A DNA stretch of 5,997 nucleotides from Pseudomonadota bacterium. Its GTDB lineage: Bacteria; Pseudomonadota; Gammaproteobacteria; Acidithiobacillales; Acidithiobacillaceae. A program made the translations under genes and the position numbers. Every line of letters starts with the position of its first letter. The first letter of the stretch is position 1. The notes beneath the pieces are model-generated. The model worked only from the letters and a program-made list of their open reading frames with translations. It was not told where the DNA came from and ran no database searches. Location of the stretch: positions 1-5,997 of the forward strand of contig JAKAVW010000196.1 in assembly GCA_021827445.1 (NCBI GenBank), given 5' to 3'. Below, in pieces: positions 1 to 5,997 of this stretch.

Positions 1-3000
1 CTGCACGACGGATGCTAAAAGAGTCGCGCACCGATTGCCGTTCATCTACGGTGTTGATGATGATCTGCACCTTACCGTTTTTGATCGCATCGACGATGTG
101 GGGACGGCCTTCAGTCACCTTGTTGACTGCGGTGACTTCCAGACCTTCCCCATGCAGAAAAGCGGCAGTGCCCTTGGTGGCGATCAGCTTAAAGCCGAGT
201 TCGGACAATGTCCGTGCCGCTGGGATAAGGCCCTTCTTATCTGCATCACGGACGCTGAGAAAAACGGTGCCGGAGCGCGGGAAGTGTTCACCGGCGCCGA
301 TCTGTGCCTTGAGGAAAGCCTCGCCAAAACTAGCACCGATGCCCATCACCTCGCCGGTAGACTTCATTTCCGGCCCCAGCAGGACATCCACACCGGGGAA
401 TTTGATGAAGGGGAAGACGGCTTCCTTAACGCTGAAATGGGGCGGATTGGGAATCTGCGGAATGCCCTGTGCGGCCAGTGATTTCCCGGTCATGCAGCGG
501 GAGGCAATTTTGGCCAGAGGCCAGCCGGTGGCCTTGGAGACGAAAGGCACCGTCCGTGAGGCGCGCGGGTTCACTTCCAGCACATAGATGCGCTCTTCCT
601 GGACGGCAAACTGACAGTTCATCAGGCCCACCACACCGAGCGCCAGGGCCAGTTCCACGGTCTGCCGCCGGATTTCGTCCTGAATGACTGGGGACAGGGA
701 GTAGGGCGGCAGGCAACAGGCGGAGTCGCCGCTGTGCACACCTGCCTGCTCAATGTGCTCCATAATCCCTGCCACAATCACCTGTTGCTCGCTATCGGCG
801 ACGGCATCAACGTCTACTTCCAGGGCGTTATTCAGGAAACGGTCCAGGAGAATGGGCTGGTCATTGGAGATGCGCACTGCCTCTACCATATAACGTTCGA
901 GGTCATCTTCGCCGTAGACAATACGCATCGCACGACCACCCAGTACATAAGAAGGGCGCACTACCAACGGATAGCCCAGTGCGCGCGCCTTGCTCAGGGC
1001 TTCCGGGGCACTCCGCGCAATGGCGTTTTCCGGCTGTCGCAAGTTGAGGCGCTGCAAAAGTTGCTGAAAGCGCTCGCGGTCTTCCGCCAGATCGATGGAA
1101 TCCGGAGTGGTGCCGACGATGGGTACACCGGCGGCTTCCAGATCGTTGGCGAGCTTCAGCGGCGTTTGACCACCGAACTGGACGATCACGCCCTGGGGCT
1201 TTTCGACAGCGACGATTTCGAGGACATCTTCCAGAGTGAGCGGCTCGAAATACAGACGGTCGGAGGTGTCATAGTCGGTAGACACGGTCTCCGGATTACA
1301 GTTGACCATGATGGTCTCAAAGCCGTCTTCATGCAGGGCCATGGCCGCATGCACGCAACAATAGTCAAACTCGATACCCTGCCCGATCCGGTTGGGGCCA
1401 CCTCCCAGGATCATGATCTTGGGCTTGTTACTGGGCTCTGCCTCACATTCCTTCTCATAGGTGGAATAGAGATAGGGTGTGGGTGAGCGGAATTCGGCGG
1501 CGCAGGTGTCCACCCGCTTGTAGACGGGGCGAATACCCAGTTTCTGGCGATGCTCCCGCAGGAGCTGCTCGCGGCAGCCCAGCAGACGGGCCAGGCGCCG
1601 GTCCGAGAAGCCCATGCCTTTGAGCGTGCGGAGCCTGGTGCTATCGAGACTCGCCAGAGCGAGACCGCGCAAACTCTCCTCCGTTTGGACGATCTCGAAA
1701 ATCTGTTCCAGGAACCAGGGGTCAATGTGGGTGATACGCTGCAGGCTGTCCTGATCCCAGCCGCGCCGTATGGCGTCCGCCAGATACCAGAGGCGATCGG
1801 CACCGGGAACCCTTAACTCTTGCTCCAGCTTTTGCAGGGTGTCCGGATCATTGCCGATGAGTTTCTCATCAAGACCATCCACGCCCGTCTCCAGACCGCG
1901 CAGCGCCTTTTGCAGCGACTCCTGGAAGCTGCGGCCAATGGCCATCACCTCACCAACCGACTTCATCTGAGTGGTCAGATGGGCATCGGCCTCCGGAAAT
2001 TTCTCGAAGGCGAAGCGGGGAATTTTGGTGACCACGTAATCGATGGTCGGCTCGAAGCTCGCCGGTGTCGCCTGGGTGATGTCATTGCGCAATTCATCCA
2101 GGGTGTAGCCCAGCGCCAGCTTGGCGGCAATTTTGGCAATGGGAAACCCGGTGGCCTTGGAGGCCAGCGCCGAGGAGCGCGATACCCGCGGGTTCATCTC
2201 AATGACGATCAGCCGCCCATCTTCGGGGTTGACAGCAAACTGCACATTGGAACCACCAGTATCTACCCCGATGCGGCGCAACACCGCAATGGAGGCATCA
2301 CGCATGCGCTGGTATTCGCGGTCGGTAAGGGTCTGGGCGGGGGCCACGGTGATGGAGTCCCCGGTGTGAATACCCATGGGATCAAGATTCTCGATAGAAC
2401 AGACAATGATGCAGTTATCCGCCCGGTCGCGGACTACCTCCATCTCGAACTCTTTCCAGCCGATGATGGATTCTTCGATGAGGATTTCGTGGGTGGGGCT
2501 GGCCTCCAGGCCGCGTGCGGCGATGTCCTCAAACTCCTCGCGGTTATAGGCAATGCCGCCGCCGGTGCCGCCCAACGTGAAGGAGGGCCGGATGATAACC
2601 GGGAAGCCGATGTCTTCCGCGATCTGGCGTGCGCCTTCCATGTCATGACCGAAGGCGGAGCGTGCTACTTCCAGGCCGATCTCTTCCATAGCCTTCTTGA
2701 ACAGGCCGCGATCTTCGGCTTCACGGATGGCCTCCACGGATGCACCGATCAGTTTGACACCATACTGCTCCAGTATTCCCTCCCGGTGCAGGTCCAGGGC
2801 ACAGTTCAGCGCAGTCTGACCACCCATGGTGGGGAGGATGGCGTCTGGGCGTTCCATGGCGATGATACGTGCGATCGTTTGCCACTCGACGGGTTCGATG
2901 TAGGTGGCGTCCGCCGTCTGCGCATCGGTCATGATGGTAGCCGGGTTGGAGTTGACCAGAATGACACGGCAACCCTCTTCCCGCAGCGCCTTGCAGGCCT

Positions 3001-3094
3001 GGACGCCGGAGTAATCGAATTCGCAGGCCTGGCCGATAATGATGGGGCCCGCGCCGATGAGGAGGACGCTTTTGATATCCTGATATTTAGGCAT
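1..3094 (-). CDS. carB: Carbamoyl-phosphate synthase large subunit, 3' end cut by the window edge
   Basis: This subunit makes carbamoyl phosphate from bicarbonate, two ATP and ammonia supplied by CarA, feeding pyrimidine and arginine synthesis in the cytoplasm. The ATG lies at 3094-3092; 1031 codons are visible with no stop or frameshift found, and about 40 residues are missing compared with the 1073-residue E. coli protein. The two homologous halves are plain: SVLLIGAGPIIIGQACEFDY starts near residue 9 and its counterpart KIMILGGGPNRIGQGIEFDY at residue 559. Metal/ATP residues Glu299, Asn301 and Arg303 in the first ATP-grasp domain have the same numbers as in E. coli, and Glu840/Asn842 in the second are shifted by one. 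The oligomerisation domain lies between about 400 and 555. The C-terminal MGS-like regulatory domain (from about 936) keeps Thr973, Thr976 and Lys992, equivalent to E. coli nucleotide-site residues Thr974, Thr977 and Lys993, so UMP-type allosteric control is plausible. It overlaps carA by 8 bases. Confidence 0.98.
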   Translation of the reverse strand, partial: MPKYQDIKSVLLIGAGPIIIGQACEFDYSGVQACKALREEGCRVILVNSNPATIMTDAQTADATYIEPVEWQTIARIIAMERPDAILPTMGGQTALNCALDLHREGILEQYGVKLIGASVEAIREAEDRGLFKKAMEEIGLEVARSAFGHDMEGARQIAEDIGFPVIIRPSFTLGGTGGGIAYNREEFEDIAARGLEASPTHEILIEESIIGWKEFEMEVVRDRADNCIIVCSIENLDPMGIHTGDSITVAPAQTLTDREYQRMRDASIAVLRRIGVDTGGSNVQFAVNPEDGRLIVIEMNPRVSRSSALASKATGFPIAKIAAKLALGYTLDELRNDITQATPASFEPTIDYVVTKIPRFAFEKFPEADAHLTTQMKSVGEVMAIGRSFQESLQKALRGLETGVDGLDEKLIGNDPDTLQKLEQELRVPGADRLWYLADAIRRGWDQDSLQRITHIDPWFLEQIFEIVQTEESLRGLALASLDSTRLRTLKGMGFSDRRLARLLGCREQLLREHRQKLGIRPVYKRVDTCAAEFRSPTPYLYSTYEKECEAEPSNKPKIMILGGGPNRIGQGIEFDYCCVHAAMALHEDGFETIMVNCNPETVSTDYDTSDRLYFEPLTLEDVLEIVAVEKPQGVIVQFGGQTPLKLANDLEAAGVPIVGTTPDSIDLAEDRERFQQLLQRLNLRQPENAIARSAPEALSKARALGYPLVVRPSYVLGGRAMRIVYGEDDLERYMVEAVRISNDQPILLDRFLNNALEVDVDAVADSEQQVIVAGIMEHIEQAGVHSGDSACCLPPYSLSPVIQDEIRRQTVELALALGVVGLMNCQFAVQEERIYVLEVNPRASRTVPFVSKATGWPLAKIASRCMTGKSLAAQGIPQIPNPPHFSVKEAVFPFIKFPGVDVLLGPEMKSTGEVMGIGASFGEAFLKAQIGAGEHFPRSGTVFLSVRDADKKGLIPAARTLSELGFKLIATKGTAAFLHGEGLEVTAVNKVTEGRPHIVDAIKNGKVQIIINTVDERQSVRDSFSIRRA

Positions 3095-3107
3095 GGTGAC
3101 GGCCTCC
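3087..3107 (-). promoter_or_regulatory. carA-carB overlap with the carB ribosome binding site
   Basis: On the minus strand the carB ATG (3094-3092) lies inside the last codons of carA, whose TAA stop is at 3089-3087, giving the 8-base overlap ATGCCTAA. A perfect GGAGG Shine-Dalgarno core sits at 3107-3103, eight bases before the ATG. This supports the chosen carB start and suggests translational coupling, which would help produce the two subunits in equal amounts. Confidence 0.85.
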
Positions 3108-4229
3108 GTGCTGGTTCATGGCGTGAACAAATTCGTCAAAAATCACACTGGCGTCATGGGGGCCGGGTCCGGCCTCAGGGTGTCCCTGAAAGGAAAAGAC
3201 GGGCAGGTCTCGATGTGTCATACCCTGCAAACTACCGTCAAATAGAGAGGTGTGCGTCGCAATCAGGCAATCCGGCAGGGTATCCGCATCCACCGCAAAA
3301 CCATGATTCTGGCTGGTGATCAGTACCCGGCCACTGCGCAGGTCTTTGACCGGATGGTTGGCTCCGTGGTGTCCGAACTTCATCTTGATGGTTTTGGCAC
3401 CCAGGGCCAGCCCCAGTAACTGATGCCCCAGGCAGAGCCCGAAGGTGGGAATGCCTGCGGCGATGATCTGACGCATGGCCTCTCCGGCATAGTCGAGGGC
3501 CGCAGGATCGCCGGGGCCGTTGGAGAAGAGCACACCGTCCGGGAGCAGGGCAATCACCTCAGCAGCCGCAGTGCGGGCTGGCACGACCGTAACCCGGCAG
3601 GCACGATCAGCCAGCAGTCGCAGGATGTTCTGTTTGGTGCCAAAGTCGTAAACCACCACATGGCGCTGCGTCCGGGTGACGGGCTGTGCGTGATAGCCCT
3701 GATCGGGAGCGCCGCTGGCGAGACTCCATGCGTATGTCTCCCGGCAGCTCACATCCTGCACCAGATCACGACCGAGGAGGCCGGGAAAGGCACGTGCCGC
3801 AGCCAGGGCGTCGTTATCGTTGACCGCTTCTCCGACGAGGACGGCAGCATTCTGCGCGCCGCCATCCCGCAGTCTGCGGGTCAGGGCGCGGGTATCGATC
3901 TCGGCAATGCCGGGAGTCTGATGCGTCTGCAGGAAATCAGGCAGAGTTTGGATGCTGCGCCAACTGCTGGGCGTGCGCGGCCGGTTGCGTACGACCAGGG
4001 CAGAACAGAATATCCGGGCACCTTCCATATCCTCCGGATTGACGCCCGTATTGCCAATATGCGGATAGGTGAGCGTGACAATCTGCCCTCGGTAAGAAGG
4101 ATCAGAAAGAATCTCCTGGTAACCACTCATGGCGGTGTTGAAACAAATTTCACCCACTGCCAATCCGGTGGCACCAAAGCCTTTACCGCGATAGATGCTG
4201 CCGTCTGCTAATGCCAGGACCGCCTGCAC
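3087..4229 (-). CDS. carA: Carbamoyl-phosphate synthase small (glutaminase) subunit
   Basis: This subunit hydrolyses glutamine and channels the ammonia to CarB. Residues 1 to about 150 form the CarA N-terminal domain (VGEICFNTAMSGYQEILSDP, YPHIGNTG, then AEIDTRALTRRLRDGGAQN). The C-terminal half is a class I glutamine amidotransferase: the oxyanion region SNGPGDPAALDY, the nucleophile elbow FGLCLGHQLLGLA with Cys266, and the distal pair His350/Glu352 in SFQGHPEAGPGPHD. These match E. coli Cys269, His353 and Glu355 with a constant offset of three. I chose the GTG at 4229, giving 380 residues (E. coli 382), because GAGGTG precedes it at good spacing and homology begins there. A TTG at 4247 would add six residues (start-L-A-R-W-G) but has no Shine-Dalgarno sequence. 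It is first in the operon, behind its own promoter and a terminator-like hairpin. The His-rich C-terminus (GGRHHA) is formed in the overlap with carB. Confidence 0.97.
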   Translation of the reverse strand: MQAVLALADGSIYRGKGFGATGLAVGEICFNTAMSGYQEILSDPSYRGQIVTLTYPHIGNTGVNPEDMEGARIFCSALVVRNRPRTPSSWRSIQTLPDFLQTHQTPGIAEIDTRALTRRLRDGGAQNAAVLVGEAVNDNDALAAARAFPGLLGRDLVQDVSCRETYAWSLASGAPDQGYHAQPVTRTQRHVVVYDFGTKQNILRLLADRACRVTVVPARTAAAEVIALLPDGVLFSNGPGDPAALDYAGEAMRQIIAAGIPTFGLCLGHQLLGLALGAKTIKMKFGHHGANHPVKDLRSGRVLITSQNHGFAVDADTLPDCLIATHTSLFDGSLQGMTHRDLPVFSFQGHPEAGPGPHDASVIFDEFVHAMNQHGGRHHA

Positions 4230-4233
4230 GCCC

Positions 4234-4239
4234 CACCTC
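4234..4239 (-). promoter_or_regulatory. carA ribosome binding site deciding a GTG start
   Basis: The minus strand reads GAGGTGGGGC and then GTG at 4229. The GAGG core is six bases from this GTG. The more upstream in-frame TTG at 4247 is preceded by TTTTTTTGCATCCTC, which has no purine-rich site. The GTG is therefore the better start. Confidence 0.7.
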
Positions 4240-4255
4240 GCCAACAAGAGGATGC

Positions 4256-4280
4256 AAAAAAAGGGAGGGGGTCCCCTCCC
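4256..4280 (-). terminator. Intrinsic terminator-like hairpin in the carA leader (candidate attenuator)
   Basis: On the minus strand GGGAGGGG (4280-4273) is followed by AC and then the perfect complement CCCCTCCC (4270-4263), and directly by seven T residues (4262-4256). The realistic structure is a seven-base-pair stem, nearly all G-C, with a GACC loop. A strong stem plus U tract is the classic rho-independent form, and the U tract fits minus-strand transcription only. It lies between the predicted carA promoter and the carA start, with its T run ending 26 bases before the GTG. No minus-strand gene lies upstream within the window whose transcript it would end, so attenuation of carAB is the simplest reading. 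That function is inference; the hairpin itself is seen directly. Confidence 0.75.
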
Positions 4281-4295
4281 ACGTAGATATCGTCT

Positions 4296-4324
4296 ATTCT
4301 AGGGACCCGGAGGGAAGTGGTCAA
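4296..4324 (-). promoter_or_regulatory. Predicted sigma70-type promoter of carAB
   Basis: On the minus strand TTGACC (4324-4319) and TAGAAT (4301-4296) are separated by exactly 17 bases, each differing from the consensus hexamer by one base. Transcription would begin near 4290-4288, giving a leader of about 60 bases. The terminator-like hairpin would then start about 10 bases into the transcript. No ArgR-type box was recognised next to it. Confidence 0.75.
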
Positions 4325-4452
4325 CGCACTATTTTGTTAAGCTGCACGATGTAGTGGTCATCTCATGCGGGCGTTTTAGGGACGTTGGGAGAAATAAACC
4401 CTTGAGTGGTTATGTTCTAATGATAGGCCTGAACATTATTTATGACTTGAGG

Positions 4453-4458
4453 AAGGAG
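4453..4458 (+). promoter_or_regulatory. Ribosome binding site of the lipoprotein gene
   Basis: AAGGAG lies six bases before the ATG at 4465. The reading frame is open further upstream, with another in-frame ATG at 4420 that has no comparable site, so this sequence decides the start. I saw no convincing -35/-10 pair for this gene in 4325-4452. Confidence 0.75.
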
Positions 4459-4464
4459 TGCTTT

Positions 4465-5154
4465 ATGGGTTGGATGCAATGGTCTGTGCTTGCTGCGGGT
4501 AGTGTGTTGGTGTTGACAGCATGTGCAACAACTACGACTAACGGCATGGCGCCACAGCCGCAAGGTGTTGTCAGTAACTACCCGGCACTTGCCGCTGCCC
4601 CGATGTCATCTGTTTCCACTGCCCCATCGCCGTTGGTACGCAGAGCACCTGCGGTGCTGCCGCAAGTGGCGCCTTCAGTGGTACCACCGCCGATTACTTA
4701 CTCGTCCACTGCCTTACCATTGGCTCCTCCTGCCGCTACGCCGTCTATTCCCTCCACGTCGACCGTTCCGGCGGTATCCCCCCCCGTGGCGCAGGCGCTG
4801 AACGGCGCCAAGACGTCCTTTTCTGGTGAATGGCAGGCGGATATGACCAAAGCGCGTCAGGACAGCGCCCGCTGTGCGGCGATGTCGTCTGCTGCGCAGA
4901 CGGCGTGCTGGCAGGGCGTCTCCACCTGGGCGCAGAAGCGAGCGGCACGTTATCAATCTCTGAGCACTCAGGCAACGGGTGCTCAGGCTCAGCAGATGCA
5001 ATCTGCCGCGAAATTTTTTGGGGTGACCAGCGAATGGGCTAGCGCTTGTGGCGCCCTGACTCCACAGCAATGCGCAGAATCGCCACTGATCGGCAAGATG
5101 CAGCAATGGAAGGCGTCTGTAGGGATTTCCGGAACGACGACACCCACATCCTAG
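4465..5154 (+). CDS. Putative lipoprotein with Pro/Ala/Ser/Thr-rich linker and four-cysteine C-terminal domain
   Basis: The family is not recognised. The 229-residue product begins with a short hydrophobic signal segment and a lipobox, LTAC, with the lipidated cysteine at residue 20. This suggests export and signal peptidase II processing. Ala21 follows the cysteine rather than Asp, so by the enterobacterial rule an outer-membrane location is more likely. Residues 21-112 form a low-complexity linker rich in Pro, Ala, Ser, Thr and Val; its only charged residues are the pair in LVRRAP. Residues 113-229 look like a small, partly helical domain with cysteines at 137, 148, 195 and 203, which could form two disulfides in the periplasm, and a Ser/Thr/Pro tail. 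The signal is odd in lacking any Lys or Arg before the hydrophobic core (MGWMQWSVL). Starting at the in-frame ATG at 4420 would supply basic residues (YDLRKE), but the Shine-Dalgarno site favours 4465. It is divergent from carAB, with no evident functional link. Confidence 0.8.
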   Translation: MGWMQWSVLAAGSVLVLTACATTTTNGMAPQPQGVVSNYPALAAAPMSSVSTAPSPLVRRAPAVLPQVAPSVVPPPITYSSTALPLAPPAATPSIPSTSTVPAVSPPVAQALNGAKTSFSGEWQADMTKARQDSARCAAMSSAAQTACWQGVSTWAQKRAARYQSLSTQATGAQAQQMQSAAKFFGVTSEWASACGALTPQQCAESPLIGKMQQWKASVGISGTTTPTS

Positions 5155-5414
5155 AATTGATTCAGACCGTCGAGAAGCTACAGGCTGGCAGGCATTGCTG
5201 AACAGGAGCACGTGGTTACTGGTTACCAATGGCTGTATCGAAATCAGCGCCGGATGCTGTCCAACTAAGCCAAACATGCGCTGAGGGCGAGGATAAACAA
5301 TGGATCGTTTCCTTCTCTGCTCAGGAGATCCCATAGCAGATCTTCTTGTATGAATAGATAATTGCGTGAATCATTAATGAGTTGCAGGTTATCACCCCTT
5401 GCAGGAGAAGAAAC
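5155..5414 (+). other. Intergenic gap with no recognised gene or clear terminator
   Basis: This 260-base stretch separates the lipoprotein gene from the PAS-protein gene. It holds a seven-base tandem duplication, TGGTTACTGGTTAC (5213-5226), and a weak inverted repeat, TCTGCT (5316-5321) with AGCAGA (5335-5340), with a 13-base loop and no proper T run. The last 80 bases are AT-richer and probably contain the promoter of the downstream gene, but no hexamer pair is convincing. Confidence 0.5.
5403..5407 (+). promoter_or_regulatory. Ribosome binding site of the PAS-protein gene
   Basis: AGGAG lies seven bases before the ATG at 5415, in the context GCAGGAGAAGAAAC. It supports that ATG as the start. 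Confidence 0.75.
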
Positions 5415-5997
5415 ATGGATCGCGAACAATTGTTAACCGCTGCCAAAGCCCTGCTGGAACCCCTCTCCAGCCTGGAAATGCTGTGTGAAGCCGATGAACA
5501 GATGGAAAATGACATCTTTTATATGAACTGCACGGCACTGGATAGCATGAATTTTCATCATGGCCGCCTTAATCCTCTGCTGCGCGGAGCGGATGTGCGA
5601 AGCGCTATGGGGCATTCCATTCACCAGTTTCACAAAGATCCAGAACGGATTCGGAAGATTTTCCGTTCACTGGCAGCGGGTACCGAGAGCGAGCATGATA
5701 CGGAACTCACCCTTGGTGGTGTGACCTTTGCCCTGAATATCACGTCGGTACGCAATGAAGAAGGCAATGTACTGGCTTATCATGCGTCCTGGCGAGATAT
5801 CAGCGATGCGAAACTCGCCGAACAGGTTATCAGCCGCATGAGCGAGACCGCGGCCGAGCATGCCGCTGCACTGACCGGTACAGCCGCAGAAACCATCGGG
5901 GCCATGAAAGAGGTGGGTGGTACGCTCAATGGATTGACTCAGTCCATTGCCGAGAATCGAAACGCGTCCCAGGGGCTTATCGCGGAGGTCAGAGATC
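5415..5997 (+). CDS. PAS-domain protein, probable soluble methyl-accepting chemotaxis-type transducer, 3' end cut by the window edge
   Basis: The first 194 residues are visible. After a short N-terminal helix, residues about 21-130 resemble a PAS sensor fold: the start DIFYMNCTALDSMNFHHGRL, a middle containing GHSIHQFHKDPERIRKIF (from residue 66), and a closing strand pair with TFALNITSV and AYHASWRDIS (122-130). The ending WRDIS is typical of the PAS/PAC boundary. From about 131 the chain becomes Ala/Glu/Gln-rich and helical (AEHAAALTGTAAETIGAMKE onward), as in the coiled coil leading to an MCP signalling domain. No signal peptide or membrane segment is seen, so a cytoplasmic transducer is likely. 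The MCP signalling tip lies outside the window, so the chemotaxis assignment is inference; a PAS histidine kinase or diguanylate cyclase is the main alternative. The ligand or cofactor cannot be read from the sequence. It has its own Shine-Dalgarno site and probably its own promoter. Confidence 0.75.
   Translation, partial: MDREQLLTAAKALLEPLSSLEMLCEADEQMENDIFYMNCTALDSMNFHHGRLNPLLRGADVRSAMGHSIHQFHKDPERIRKIFRSLAAGTESEHDTELTLGGVTFALNITSVRNEEGNVLAYHASWRDISDAKLAEQVISRMSETAAEHAAALTGTAAETIGAMKEVGGTLNGLTQSIAENRNASQGLIAEVRD

Noticed and set aside
734..1486. Plus-strand open frame of 250 codons
   Set aside because: It is antisense to the continuous carB reading frame and shows no family resemblance; it is a shadow.
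1820..3319. Long open frame on the plus strand (499 codons)
   Set aside because: It lies antisense to carB and the end of carA, whose protein sequences match known enzymes along their length. It is a codon-composition shadow with no ribosome binding site or recognisable product.
3423..4211. Plus-strand open frame of 262 codons
   Set aside because: It is antisense to carA, whose frame contains all the catalytic motifs.
5186..5199. Possible sigma54 promoter, TGGCAGGCATTGCT
   Set aside because: The GG and GC elements are 8 bases apart instead of the required 10, so it does not fit the -24/-12 form.
5213..5226. Tandem TGGTTAC duplication as a possible mobile-element scar
   Set aside because: Two adjacent seven-base copies without any inserted element or terminal inverted repeats are not evidence of transposition.
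4714..5334. Minus-strand open frame of 206 codons opposite the lipoprotein gene
   Set aside because: It is Arg-rich and compositionally unlikely, whereas the plus-strand frame has a Shine-Dalgarno site and a lipobox.
5316..5349. Possible terminator: TCTGCT / AGCAGA inverted repeat followed by TCTTCTTGT
   Set aside because: The stem is only six pairs with a 13-base loop and the T tract is interrupted; it is also far from the end of the lipoprotein gene.

Overview
This window most likely comes from a gammaproteobacterium or close relative, perhaps of the Acidithiobacillus type. That guess rests on the close match of the two large proteins to the Escherichia coli carbamoyl-phosphate synthetase subunits, the moderately high GC content, and a neighbouring soluble PAS-type chemotaxis-like protein. 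No rRNA or other firm taxonomic marker is present, so the genus is uncertain.

Region 1 (1-4324, minus strand) is a carAB operon. carA (small, glutaminase subunit) and carB (large, ATP-using subunit) overlap by 8 bases, and carB has a clear ribosome binding site inside the end of carA. I traced the frame of carB through the window without finding a stop or frameshift; it runs off the left edge about 40 codons before its expected end. Upstream of carA is a well-formed sigma70-type promoter (TTGACC, 17 bases, TAGAAT). Between this promoter and the gene lies a GC-rich hairpin followed by seven T residues on the coding strand. This is a textbook intrinsic terminator shape, beginning only about 10 bases after the predicted transcript start. 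It is the most interesting feature in the window because it suggests premature termination (attenuation) of carAB.

Region 2 (4325-5154, plus strand) is the divergent intergenic space followed by a gene for a predicted lipoprotein of 229 residues. The protein has a lipobox ending at Cys20, a long Pro/Ala/Ser/Thr-rich linker with almost no charge, and a small C-terminal domain with four cysteines. I do not recognise its family.

Region 3 (5155-5997, plus strand) is a 260-base gap without a gene or clear terminator, then the first 194 codons of a soluble PAS-domain protein that appears to be a methyl-accepting chemotaxis-type transducer, cut by the right edge.

The carAB genes work together to make carbamoyl phosphate for pyrimidine and arginine synthesis. 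Nothing in the sequence ties the lipoprotein or the PAS protein to that pathway; the divergent arrangement looks like simple adjacency. I found no mobile element, CRISPR array or RNA gene, and no convincing new multi-gene system.
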